Below are positions 10,981-23,603 of a stretch of 64,000 nt of DNA, piece by piece. The notes beneath the pieces were generated by a model. It was not told the DNA's origin and did not search any database. It saw nothing but the letters and a program-made list of their open reading frames with translations. The stretch lies in assembly GCA_018340375.1 (NCBI GenBank), contig JAFFJZ010000003.1:11036001-11100000 (forward strand), given 5' to 3'. The DNA is from Gonatopus flavifemur (lineage: Eukaryota > Arthropoda > Insecta > Hymenoptera > Dryinidae). Position 1 is the stretch's first letter. Each line of letters begins with the position of its first letter. Both the position numbers and the translations under genes were made by a program.

Positions 10981-13380
10981 TATCGTATCCTATCGTATCC
11001 TATCGTATCCTATCGTACCCTATCGTAAGCTATCGTATCCTATCGTATCTTATCATATCCTATCGTATCCTATCGTTTCCTATCGTAAGCTATCGTATCC
11101 TATCGGAACCTATCGTACCCTATCGTAAGCTATCGTATCCTATCGTAACCTATCGTACCCTATCGTAAGCTATCGTATCCTATCGTATCTTATCGTATCC
11201 TATCGTATCCTATCGTTTCCTATCGTAAGCTATCGTATCCTATCGTAACCTATCGTACCCTATCGTAAGCTATCGTATCCTATCGTAACCTATCGTACCC
11301 TATCGTAAGCTATCGTATCCTATCGTATCCTATCGTACCCTATCGTGTCCTATCGTATCCTATCGTACCCTATCGTAAGCTATCGTATCCTATCGTAACC
11401 TATCGTACCCTATCGTAAGCTATCGTATCCTATCGTATCCTATCGTACCCTATCGTGTCCTATCGTACCCTATCATATCCTATCGTTTCCTATCGTATTC
11501 TATCGTATCCTATCGTACCCTATCGTATCCTATCGTACCCTATCGTATTCTATCGTATCCTATCGTATCCTATCGTACCCTATCGTTTCCTATCGTGAGC
11601 TATCGTATCCTATCGTATCCTATCGTATCCTATCGTATCCTATCGTATCCTATCGTTTCCTATCGTAAGCTATCGTATCCTATCGTTTCCTATCGTATCC
11701 TATCGTACCCTATCGTATCCTATCGTACCCTATCGTTTCCTATCGTAAGCTATCGTAAGCTATCGTATCCTATCGTGAGCTATCGTATCCTATCGTGTGC
11801 TATCGTATCCTATCGTATCCTATCGTATCCTATCGTAAGCTATCGTATCCTATCGTACCCTATCGTTTCCTATCGTATCCTATCGTAAGTTATCGTATCC
11901 TATCATATCCTATCGTTTCCTATCGTATCCTATCGTATCCTATCGTATCCTATCGTATCCTATCGTATCCTATCGTACCCTATCGTTTCCTATCGTATCC
12001 TATCGTACCCTATCGTATCCTATCGTACCCTATCGTTTCCTATCGTATCCTATCGTGAGCTATCGTATCCTATCGTACCCTATCGTTTCCTATCGTATCC
12101 TATCGTACCCTATCGTATCCTATCGTACCCTATCATTTCCTATCGTATCCTATCGTACCCTATCATATCCTATCGTATTCTATCGTATCCTATCGTATTC
12201 TATCGTACCCTATCGTTTCCTATCGTGAGCTATCGTATCCTATCGTACCCTATCGTATCCTATCGTACCCTATCGTTTCCTATCGTATCCTATCATAAGC
12301 TATCGTATCCTATCATATCCTATCGTTTCCTATCGTTTCCTATCGTATCCTATCGTATCCTATCGTAGTCTATCGTATCCTATCGTATCCTATCGTACCC
12401 TATCATATCCTATCGTTTCCTATCGTATTCTATCGTATCCTATCGTAACCTATCGTATCCTATCGTACCCTATCGTAACCTATCGTATCCTATCGTAACC
12501 TATCGTATCCTATCGTATCCTATCGTGAGCTGTCGTATCCTATCGTATCCTATCGTACCCTATCATATCCTATCGTATTCTATCGTATCCTAACGTATCC
12601 TATCGTACCCCATCGTTTCCTATCGTGAGCTATCGTATCCTATCGTACTCTATCGTTTCCTATCGTGTCCTATCGTAAGCTATCGTATCCTATCGTACCC
12701 TATCGTATCCTATCGTAAGCTATCGTATTCTGTCGTTTCCTATCGTATCCTATCGTAAGCTATCGTATCCTATCATATCCTATCGTACCCTATCGTTTCC
12801 TGTCGTATCCTATCGTGAGCTATCGTATCCTATCGGACCCTATCGTTTCCTATCGTATCCTATCGTTTCCTATCGTATTCTATCGTATCCTATCGTACCC
12901 TATCGTATCCTATCGTACCCTATCGTTTCCTATCGTTTCCTATCGTATCCTATCGTACCCTATCGTATCCTATCGTACGCTATCGTTTCCTATCGTATCC
13001 TATCGTGAGCTATCGTATCCTATCGTACCCTATCGTATCCTATCGTATCCTATCGTTTCCTATCGTATCCTATCGCATCCTATCGTATCCTATCATATCC
13101 TATCGTATCCTATCGTGCCCTATCGTTTCCTATCGTATCCTATCGTGAGCTATCGTATCCTATCGTACCCTATCGTTTCCTATCGTATCCTATCGTACCC
13201 TATCGTTTCCTATCGTACCCTATCGTATCCTATCGTATCCTATCGTACCCTATCGTAACCTATCGTATCCTATCGTATCCTATCGTATTGTATCGTATCC
13301 TATCGTATCCTATCGTACCCTATCGTATCCTATCGTATCCTATCGTATCGTATCGTATCCTATCGTACCTTATCGTACCT
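10981..13380 (+). repeat. Decamer minisatellite, 240 units of TATCGTATCC
   Basis: Every 10-base block from 10981 to 13380 begins TATC or a one-base variant, so the array is 240 units long with no insertion or deletion. Unit positions 1-6 (TATCGT) and 10 (C) are almost invariant. Positions 7-9 vary mainly among ATC, ACC, TTC, AAG, GAG, AAC, ATT and GTC. Rare core changes include TATCAT, TGTCGT, TATCGG, CATCGT and TAACGT. Because 30 bp equals ten codons, all three plus frames read the same cyclic peptide (SYRILSYPIV-like), so the open frames inside are artefacts. The minus strand reads GGATACGATA and is closed by TAG. The array is flanked by single-copy-looking DNA and the last units (TATCGTACCT) are degenerate. 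Its function is unknown. Confidence 0.97.
11021..11300 (+). repeat. 140-bp higher-order duplication inside the decamer array
   Basis: Units at 11021-11160 and 11161-11300 follow the same order of 14 variants (AAGC, ATCC, ATCT, ATCC, ATCC, TTCC, AAGC, ATCC, AACC, ACCC, AAGC, ATCC, AACC, ACCC). I count two base differences in 140 bp. Partial copies of the same order continue to about 11450. This shows recent block duplication by whole numbers of units. Confidence 0.9.
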
Positions 13381-15732
13381 TTATATCGTCACGGAAATAT
13401 TAGTACTGGCTTTTCAATAGATTACTAATGATTTTGCAGATTATCCAGTAAAAAAAAATTGCCTTAAATTTCATTGGAATGTTATGAGGTTTTTCACATA
13501 AACAATTTAATCAATTACTCCACATGGTGTTAAATTCAATAATACAATATCATCAATCCTCAATGCTCAGTCCTTCATTATTTCTGATAACATATTTGTG
13601 GAATTTAACGAATAATCATTACATTTCAGTGAGAATAAGTTGAAATTGAGAATTTTTTCAAAAGTGTGGAGTTATTCGAAGTGAATGTTAATTTTGCCGA
13701 TCGTTGAATGCCATTATTATGTATTGAGTGCACGTTCATTGTAGCGAACTTGAATGCGCAAAGATTCAGAAATCCGGGAACTGGAGACTCTTTTTAATAG
13801 GATTTTTTATCAAATTTTGATCAGACTTACCATAGAACTCAATAAAAACTTGAAAAATTCTTCATAGAACAGAATCGATTCTGTAAAGATCGCCAACCTC
13901 TACTTCTCTTCCGCTCTTTTACAAGGACTAGAAATTATTTTCAAATCACAGGGCTGAAATTCACGGAGAAATTCTTGAGAAAACAGCATAGAAGTAGCTA
14001 TCAAAGTTCATACCCACTAAAAGGATTTGGAAATTCCATACTCCATTGACTTCAATATATCGACGAAAGTTATACCTTTTTCTTCTTAAAAGCTTCTATT
14101 CTAGTTTAGTTCTTCCTACAAAATCTCAATATTATAATATTTTTACGGATAAAGGTTTTTTTCCAAAGTACACGGTAGTTGTTATGATGATACTAAAAAC
14201 GTCACGATACGGTATCGGGAGAGAGTAGAGGGAGAAGGGGGAAAAGAAGCAATTGCGTAGGGAATTGGAATGGAAGAGCCGTTTGAATACGGAGGAAAGG
14301 ATTTATAAACATCACGTTCTGACAATGCGAGTATTTTGCCATCGAAGGAACTGTAAGAGGGAGGGAACATTCAATTGATCACACAGCAAATCGTTGTGAA
14401 ATTGAGAACTGTGACAAGATTAATCGATTACAAGCATCTTGAATTGGAAGTTTAATTGTGTAACAAGATATTTTGGCGAAAGAGGGTGATAACGTGAGAA
14501 GATTCGAAGAAGTACAAATGTTTTGTATTCATGAATTGTTCGATCCAGTTGGAAGGGAAAAAAGTTACATCAAAATTCTCAAATACTTGAAATTGATTGA
14601 TGGTTTAGCAAGAGAAGGGTGAAGCAATCACTATTTGATTGCTAGGACATGAAAATCCACTAGATACATATGAGATAATGGGAGATATTTTGTCCCAGTA
14701 AAAAATTGATCACACGTGCTTTTGCAGAATATTTTCTGTGCAAAATCATAGAATCTTTATCAATTTTATGAAATTTTTGAATATATTGCAAATAGGCAAA
14801 TTAATTAGTGTGAAAAACGTAAAATTACGTGAAATAAAATATGGAATGATGCATGGAATGTTTTCACGCTGATTCCTCAATTTGTTGTAATAATATTTCA
14901 GTGGAATTGGAAATAAATGCGTCTGAATTTCGACCAAATTCAGTGGAGCATTTTTTTTTGTACAGTGAGACATTGTCAAAAAAATCATTACATTTGAGAA
15001 CATGATATTGAATTCTTTTACTCATCAAATTCTTCTTCTTTTATTATTTTTACAAGCCCAATTTAGTTGTTTGTATGCTTTGTATCTAAAAAGGGCATGA
15101 TAACGCGAAATAATTAGTTACCAAGTAGATACAGTTGTTCATATTTGGATAACTAAAACGGACGTTCGCTCAAATAAATTTGAATTTAAATTCTCTGACT
15201 CTATTTGCTGTTGCTAATCTGAAGTTGCTTTTACTACAGCTTTACTAACCTAGCTACTACTGACTTCGGCTCATTCGGTCGAATCAATTATATTAAAGTG
15301 AGAGTATTGTCTAAGCCGTTACATCGAAGATCGAAAAAAACCGGAAACTCAAAATACTGGGTGAAAGAGTTGGAAAAATCAATCCAAGTATCCCTTAACG
15401 ATTTTTTTCTATGATTGATAGTTTTCGCAAAAAGGAACAAAAACCATCTATTTTCTCACATCATAAAACAATGGTTTTTAACTCGATCATTTGTCGATGT
15501 ATCAAAACAAGTCTTGCGGATCCCACTTCATGAGACTCCCTCGAAGACGATAATGTCGTAAAAATTGGTGAGAATGAATAACAAATTATTACATTCCTGA
15601 ATCGAAATGAGAATCATGTTCATCGCGCTTTGCATTACAAAGCATTACAGTCGTAGAAAAAGTATGCGCTACAAAAGACTTCCGGTGACGAGTTATTCTC
15701 TGGTACACGCAGAAACATATATTTCAAAAAGT
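13381..15732. other. AT-rich stretch, nothing recognised
   Basis: The first bases after the array (TTATATCGTCACGG) may be a decayed unit. Otherwise I see only short unrecognised frames (14046-14228, 14182-14370 minus, 14746-15003 minus). A purine-rich patch at 14216-14245 is unremarkable. Confidence 0.4.
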
Positions 15733-15913
15733 CCCATAATTTATTGAGGATCAGCACCAGTCTGTGACAGATAAAATCATTGATCTGAATATAGCCTCAA
15801 AAGTACCATGATTTCTTGTAGAAATACACCGAATTATGGTACTTTTAGAAGTAAATGCAGGTAAATAACAATTACTCGTCACAGACTGGCGCTGACCCTC
15901 AATAAATTATGGG
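15733..15913. mobile_element. 181-bp MITE with 36-bp terminal inverted repeats
   Basis: The left end 15733-15768 (CCCATAATTTATTGAGG onwards) matches the inverted right end 15878-15913 at 34 of 36 positions. A second inner inverted pair, AAAAGTACCAT at 15799-15809 and ATGGTACTTTT at 15836-15846, is perfect. The element has no coding capacity. The flanking bases are AGT on both sides, which might be a 3-bp target duplication. The CCC start recalls piggyBac-type ends, but no TTAA flank is present, so the superfamily is left open. Confidence 0.85.
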
Positions 15914-17403
15914 AGTAAATGGACACACTTTTTGCAGAATACAGTGATTTCTTTATTAACGCACAACGGAAATTCATTACAATTTTGCAACGTTTGCCGA
16001 CTAAATATCAACTTTCGAGAAATCCGAATATCAAACTATTTTTGACAAATTCGTCACTCATTTTTTTTTTTTTTTAAAAGAACGTAAATAACGTTTATAA
16101 CGTTCTTATGGGTGAACTATTGGCATGAGAGAAGAATTGTCATAACGAAGAAACGCATTTTTAGCAGAGATTAGGAGAAGTGGATGAAGTTTTGCTTACT
16201 TTTGGAATCCAAAATGGATAGCAATTGAGTGCATACTTGAAATTGGATCTGAAATATGAATTTGGGTTCCCATGTGGTTTGAAGATATCAGGAAATTAAA
16301 TTATGAAGAATATTTGACAGTTGAAGATTACTACTTGAATTTTACTGATTAGGAAATCTGTGAAAGGCTGAAACTTGTGAGGTAAAGTCTAATCCTGGTT
16401 ATGTAGTTGAAGTTTGAATCGTTTATAGAACCGAGATGAAAATTCAAACTCACATTCTTTGACAAATCATTGTTATTCATCTTCTCAAGATTTTGAATGC
16501 TCAACAACTTAGCATTTTCTCTTTCAATTACTAATTCGTTTCGACAAACGATTCAAGCTTCAGCAACATTCCTGGGTGTGGATTTTATTATTATCCATTG
16601 AAAATTGCTGTTTGAAGCATGATTTATGGAACGAATTGACATAAAATTTGGCTTGCAAGGAATACCTTCGAATTTTTCCAAATTCTTTTGGTGTTGCCAG
16701 TATAGTATTTATAAATGCATTCACGGATATATTTGTGCAGTATGGATTATTTTGTCAGAAAATTATTCAGAATTCCTTACATGAATTATTCTGAAAATTC
16801 ACAAGTACGATAAGAACCTCTACGTTATGATGAATAATATTTAATCAATTATGAACAAGCGTAGTTGTTCGATTATGGTAATAATAACAATTTCAATTAA
16901 ACTGATCTCCTCCAGTTGAAATTCTTATAAATAATTAATGAACGTATGCTCATAAACTGGATGAAAACCTTTCATTTCGACGAATAAAATAAAACAACCA
17001 TACTGTAATCGATCGCATAATCATATCTTACATATGATTACTTTTCGACACCGGAAACCTGCGTTATATTTTTTCCTTCCACGACGTGTATCTCTATACC
17101 CATGTCTAGTGGATTATATCGGGGAAGGCTCATAAACTCACATAACAGTCTATTAAAAATCTCCATACACGTTTTATAGCTTTTAAATTGGTTTTTAGAA
17201 AATGACTTTCACCGTGGCCCATATATATTGTTCTCTATACACCGCTTCAATCTGTTGCTACAAACGACGACACTCGAAATGAGAATTATTGCGCTAATTA
17301 TATATGATACATAGCAAAGATAAATTCGTAATTAATACATAAAAAGCAACATGAAATCGATGCTCGTAAATTCCCAAATCATGGAGATGGTGTTCATGAG
17401 TGT
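15914..17403. other. AT-rich stretch, nothing recognised
   Basis: No gene was seen. A homopolymer T run lies at about 16059-16075. The rest has no supported feature. Confidence 0.4.
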
Positions 17404-17430
17404 GCGTGTGGGTGTGTGTGTGTGTGTATG
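17404..17430. repeat. (TG)n microsatellite
   Basis: A TG dinucleotide tract with CG and GG interruptions. Confidence 0.85.
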
Positions 17431-18053
17431 TTTTCATTAAGCCTTGATTCCGCGTATCTTGTGGAAACCTTTCCTTATTCCCGACTCGTCTTCTTTTTCC
17501 TCCCGCCCATCTTCTCTACACCCTCTCTCTGATGCCGCACAATCATAAAGCACGATATTCGTGCCTCGGCGTAAAATAGCTTTATTATACAAAATACATG
17601 CAAATTATCTTATTTACGGTTATGGCCGCTAATTATATTGCGTGCTTATATACGCAAAATGTCAACGTTGCCGGAGGAGAGCGCTAACGTGTAATACGTT
17701 GAACTTTTTACGAGGCATATCGTGGCTGCCACTCTCACGTATTATACGCACACACACATTCATACAAACTCGTATACTGATATTAACCCTGCGAGTATAG
17801 GCGTATACCTACGGGGATATGGCATGGCATATAACATTAACTATTTAACGATCGCAAAATACCATAGTTACGGTTCGGCTATATGTGTGTATTGTGCAGT
17901 GTAATGTGCAATACGCGAAAAGTACCGAGAACAATACAGCTTTCTCGCTTTTATTATTTGTTTCTTCTTTCACTTTTTTTTTGCACCAAGGGTTTTCATT
18001 CTCCTTTCAATTTCCTCCCCTACTACCAAGTATACTTCAATTCTCCGCAATAC
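17431..18053. other. Moderately GC-richer stretch, no gene recognised
   Basis: A pyrimidine-rich segment at 17485-17530 and a CG-containing segment at 17640-17720 are present. Open frames at 17722-18302 run into the TA repeat and have no recognisable domain. Confidence 0.35.
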
Positions 18054-18078
18054 ATATATATATATATATATATATATT
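18054..18078. repeat. (TA)n microsatellite
   Basis: An uninterrupted TA dinucleotide tract. Confidence 0.9.
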
Positions 18079-21000
18079 TTTATGCATATTTACTATACAG
18101 TTTACCTCTATTTACCAGAATAAATTTATGTCACTCTTCTTTCTTTCTCTCCACAAAATTCATAGCATTCGGAGTTTTAATTGATTCCAAGAGTTGTTTT
18201 GTGTTCATTTTATCGGTTAGTCTGATAATTATTTTCTGTAATTCCATTGAAAATTTTATTGAGGATAGAGGAGTGGATCGGATTATAGGTGATATGAAAT
18301 AGTAATGATGTCTGGAATTCTCATTCTACGTTTCTGTGGAGTGACCATAAAATAATTCGAGAAAAAACGTCGGCTTCGTTTTGATAATGAATTCTGGTGT
18401 AATGAGGTACAGAATTTCATGAGATATTGTTCTATTGATGCTCTAATGTGAAAGGAATAAACCAACGATTCCTTTTGGATACAATTCCATTCATTCAGTT
18501 CAATTTGCGCGTCCTAGCGCTGGTCTACAACTCAATTATCATTCTATCTTACGTGTAATGAATCGCAATGAATTCATCAAATCTCTTGATCTGTGTCATA
18601 TTCGAGTTGTAATACGCAATGAGTATCTGATCATTATCTAATAATAAACGAACCTGAATTCCGTTCATAAAATAGCAAGCCGCATTCTCCTGTTTTCAAG
18701 TCTTCACTTTTATAGTTAGTTTAATGAAATTCAAGGCAGAATAACGTGGAACTGGATCCCTTGGCGTAAAGCTTCGTACGATTTATGATCAAGCCCTGAG
18801 AAATCAAATGTGTCATAAAATATCCTCTTACGATCGTTTTAATTCGCTTAATAAAAACTTCGTTGATTGGAGTTCCCAAAGTTTGATGTAATATGATTTG
18901 CGGAAACTTTTTATATCTAGCGTTCAAGCTTTTCACCATTGAAAATATTATTTGCGAATTTCTGAGAATATGGTGGGAATTCCTTTACGGGAGAAAGTTT
19001 AATTGGTGTATTATTGATGAAATAAAGTTGAATTGGAGGATAATAAATTTGGGTACCGTTTGATGAATTCTTGAAAAGAAAAATTCATTTTCTGTATATA
19101 TGAAATTAGAAGAAAAAAGGAAGTCGGTGGAATTCACCGCGTTCAATGATAACGGAACGCTTCGAAGACTCGATTTCTAGATTCTTAACTACAAAAAAAC
19201 AGATAATTCTGTTTTGTATCCTGGCAGAAATGGTTTTAGCCGCCTAAGAGTTGATGTCAATCATTTTTACAAGGGATGTAAACCGCATGACCGTGTAGAT
19301 TTTCAAATCAAATCGTCAATTTGAAGGCTCGAAGTGACTCTTTTTCACGGCATGTTATAAACTTTTGCGGATTTTTCATTTCAATGTATATTAGAGCATT
19401 GAATTGAGGCGATACCAACGCCGAAAGCATTAGGGCTCACTGCTTCGTTTTGGCCAGTAATTGGAAAATATTGAATGAATACATTCAACCTGAGTTTCTG
19501 AAGATTTGGTGATTCATAAAAGATGTCTAGAAACTTAGTTTGTACGAATGTATCCAGTAGTTATCGAGCAAGCTGACCAATATGAAACAGCTAGCGCCTC
19601 TGCACTGTTGTCCCCTTAAAATTTTCGTAAATATTCCATCTTGGACGAACTTTGATTCGAAATAAAGAATGTAAGTCTGAATTCAATGTGGCAATTCTTA
19701 TAGATTTTTCCAAGAAAAGAACTATGGATGTTCAGGGCGTGATGTTGGACATTTGGCTGCTACAGTTTAGCTTTGTTTCTCCTGTTTTGTGGAAATATGT
19801 TCAAAATATAATTTTATATAAACTAAATATAATTTTGAAAATGTTTTCCACTCGGATATGACAATTCAGGGGTGCCCATCATAATTGAGTGGGTGCCCTA
19901 GCATCCTTGGATCCCCGTTATTGCGCCTCCAGCGAACTTTATTATAAACAAGTTGAATGGACCCAAACATGTGTTCCATCTTCACAAACATGGAATGAGA
20001 AAATGCTGATTTTATTTCAGTCATATCTGTATCATTTGCTCATGACATAAAAAACAGTTCCAAAAATCTCACGCAATGTGGAAGGTATTTTTCGAAAGTT
20101 TTAGACCGTTTTGTTCATTTTTGTTAGATGCCTTCAAAAATCTCCTTTAGAAACCTTTTACAATTGTTCCAAGGATATCTTTTGAAAATTTTGTTGAAAG
20201 TTTTGTTTGTACAAACATTTATTGAATGTAAAAACAGTTCAAGACTTCTGGAAGATGTTTCTTCACGATGCATAGGACTACTTGAACTTTGCAGAATCAT
20301 TTCATCACGCTATATCTTGGGGCCTAAATGTTCTGTGTGGATTCTTTTCTTCATTTTCAAACTTTTTCCGAGTCATTCGAGGGAAATCGTGATTTGAGTG
20401 CTTTCTTTTGGCAATACAGAATCTTCGGACAGAATTTCAGCACACATTGATTCAGTAAAAGCCGTACTCTTTGTCAATATTCATCAAAACTAAAGAATAT
20501 TTTGGATTTGAATGATTTTCCGCTTGAGTTCGGAAAATTCGTTGATCAGAAATGTTCAAATCACTCAGAAATCATGTAACACATAATGAAAGATCAATGA
20601 ATATGAAAACCCAAACAGACGTCGTTGATTCTTCCTCACAATAACACATCATCATTCACATAAAAGAAAAATGCAAATTCAATGATATTTGATCGTCAAA
20701 AAAGAACAATATCTCAAAATTCCCTATGCGAATGATACAAAAATAAGAAAACTTTTTTTCTTCGGATTAGTAATTTTGGATCGAAAATAATAATTTGAAG
20801 CACTGTAACGTTCATCACGGTCTGAGAGTGACTGGACTCCTTAGCACGAGACGTCTGTTTTAATACTCTGAATTAATATTTCATCTTTTTCTAAATCATA
20901 TTCGTTTTCTGAAGGTCCTCTTCGCTCTCAATGTCATTTGAACATTTCTTCATGCGTTTAAAATTCACGGCATCTCACAATTAAGAATCAAATCCAGTTT

Positions 21001-21163
21001 GGAAGTATTCTGCCCTGCAAATAAAAATATTATGATGCAAAGAATAATTTTTTGTTTTTTATTAGAAGAATTATTGTGTTGTGAATATTTCGTTACACAC
21101 GATAATTGAATTTTTCGACATATGCTGATTTGACAATGGTTAACCTCGAAAAACAAGATGTTT
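18079..21163. other. AT-rich stretch, nothing recognised
   Basis: About 3.1 kb with only short frames lacking domains. The segment 19865-19935 has two GGGTGCCC-like copies and is GC-richer, perhaps an old repeat fragment. Sequences such as ACAGTTCCAAAAATCTC near 20050-20250 recur loosely but do not form a clear element. Confidence 0.35.
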
Positions 21164-21260
21164 GAAACCGATTGGAAAGGTCAAAAAATGCATAAAAATA
21201 GACACAGAAGAACTCTGAATCGTTCTCTATGCGGGTTTTGACTCTTCCAATCGAATTTCG
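21164..21260. mobile_element. Short inverted-repeat element, copy A of a two-copy family
   Basis: The left arm (from GATTGGAAAGGTCAAAA) and the right arm (ending TTTTGACTCTTCCAATC) are near-complements of about 25 bp. The middle contains CTGAATCGT. The same layout and wording recur at 55043-55132. The element is non-coding and MITE-like. Confidence 0.65.
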
Positions 21261-22227
21261 TTTCACCAGCAAGGATGGGACTCCGAGAAAAGTGACTGTT
21301 CTTTTTTATAGAAAATATATCGAATTTTTATTGTGATTTTATTAAAATCTATATAAAGTTCTTCAAGTTCCATCCCTATTTACCAGAGAACCTTTCATCC
21401 AGAGTTTATGAGAAATTTATTCACATTCCAATTACAATTGAATGAAATTTCAATTACAAAGAAATACATTGAATATAAAATACGTGCATTAACAATTAAC
21501 AATACATTTATGTACTTGACAGCATTCTAAAAGATTGGAAGAATCAAAATGCAGCGGTGCACTGGTTTTCTTTCACTAGTTCACTGATTGTTCATAATAA
21601 TGAATGATCTATGGAAGTATTCTTCAAAAGCTCATGGTAAAGCGAACTCAAAAAATGAATATTGTGAAAAACAAATCAAGATCTTGATGTCGAGAAAAGA
21701 CCAAGAATTTGATATTAATCAAAGATTAGTTTGATCCCTGGTCACTTTGTTTTAGAAAAAAATTCAACTCTGACTTGCGTTTTTATGAATATTTAAAAAT
21801 GATAACTTTCCCGTTTCAAGTGAAGTGGATATCCACGAAGGGAAATAAACGTTATAATAGGTTCGATATCATGATAATTATGCAGTTTTCTCATTAAGCA
21901 ATTAAGTACCAGCACGAGGTCGGGTCAGTCGTTATTGAATGTATTGTATGATGCATGTGTCACGTATAACCTATTTAAAGACCATCTATCGCGCGCATAA
22001 CAAGCTATAAAGTTTTAGATAAACGAGGTCTCATTAAACGTATACAATACATTATTTAAAAAAGTGTGTCATGGAAATTCTTCAGAATCAGAGATAAAAT
22101 TCTAATAACGGTCAGATTTTCACATACCTTTGGAGCTCATTTTGCTGCACATACTTGGTTTTGCGGAGATACTAAAGAACTTCCAATAGTTTCTTTGATT
22201 TTGCATAAAATTCATATCCGTGCCCAT
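21261..22227. other. AT-rich stretch, nothing recognised
   Basis: No feature could be supported. Confidence 0.4.
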
Positions 22228-22291
22228 GTAGAAAAATGTTCAAAATTTCATATAATTCGTATATCATTCGATATAGTTTATATACAATATG
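22228..22291. mobile_element. AT-rich MITE family member (partial)
   Basis: It starts GTAGAAAAATGTTCAAAAT and runs into ATATAATTCGTATA-type sequence, like the left half of the family described at 52555. The right arm is not clear, so this is probably a decayed or truncated copy. Confidence 0.4.
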
Positions 22292-23603
22292 GATCAATGA
22301 TGATAATATCATGAACGGAAGCCTTAAGAGTTTTAGTTGAGGCCAAACGTGTAAAAATTTCTCACATGAAATGACACTCAGCGAGCAATCATATTCCTGT
22401 AATTACAGGATTTCATAGGAAAAACTTGGAACGAAAGTAGCAAAACATTCATCAATATATAATTTCACTCACATATTTCCTCTCCACTCCCAAGGATTTT
22501 TCTCGACTCCAACGAGAGAAAACTATGATAATTTCTGAATAACTCGCTCATAAATCACCGACGAGATAAGAAATGAAACTTGAAATGTGAGTATATGATC
22601 AACGGATAATTGAAAACAAGTATATAACGAATGGGTTTCCATTCGGAGAATTTATAAGTTGATTATTATTCATCAGTTTTCCGTGGAATAAAATGTTGCG
22701 AAACTAGATGGCATCGAAGAAGATGGATTTCATAGAGAAGCTTGGCAATTCCATCGAACAGAGAGAAGAAACAATCGTAATCAGCGTGATTGATCACCGA
22801 AGAAGGTAATCTATAATGATAATGATGATTGTTTTTTATTATCGGATTGATTAGAAAAATACATCTCACCTCGGCAATTATTATAACTCTCCTCGTCTCA
22901 TTAAAATATGCTAACACGCAAAGGCATTCATCAAACGGTTACTTTGACAGCCGCGGCAAGTAAGTAACGACACGAAATAAAAAGCTTCGCACGAATCGTT
23001 CGTCATTATCCTTTTCCTCGTCCTACACGCCTGGCGTTAATTTCGTCTTATTAGTCATACATGTCTCTCGCTTGACGCGATTAATAACACCATCACGTCG
23101 TAATTACGTATTCGGTCATACCGGAGACAACTCTGAGTATGGTTTTCTAATTCTTATGAGCTTCGTTCAATAAATCACTAATAAGTGAGTGAATGAAGTT
23201 TAATGCATCTTCGCAGAATGATTAATCTCCTTCGGCATCAGCAATTCAAAGCAGACGGTCCTCGCCGTACATGAGATCTCATTTGTATATTTCGTATACG
23301 TATGGAACATGTGTACAATCACAATATGTACTTATCTTCGATCATCCTGACACGTACCATCGATGGCTTTTGTATGAAAAATCCTTTCCTTCGTTGATTG
23401 GAGACAGACGTGGAGTTATTTCAACTTTCTTCATATTATCGATTTAGTTTTTCTCATGGCTTTGAAGACTGATTGAATACACTGAATAAAACTTTTGAAA
23501 ATGTGAATGATTCCGGGGTTTTTTTTACTAATATTGAAATATTTTGTCGCGATAATGAACCTTTTGTTGACTCAACCAAAGAATTTTGTTAAGGGGTAAT
23601 ATC
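22292..23603. other. AT-rich stretch, nothing recognised
   Basis: No gene was recognised. The segment 22950-23290 has somewhat more CG dinucleotides. Confidence 0.35.

Noticed and set aside
10937..13258. Long plus-strand frames reading SYRILSYPIV repeats
   Set aside because: They arise automatically from a 10-bp tandem repeat, which gives the same ten-residue cycle in each frame. Frames end wherever a GTAAGC or GTGAGC variant places TAA or TGA in frame. There is no start context, signal or domain.
10981..13380. Telomeric or CRISPR array
   Set aside because: The unit is not TTAGG or another known insect telomere motif, and it is flanked by ordinary sequence on both sides. There are no unique spacers between repeats, and the genome is eukaryotic.
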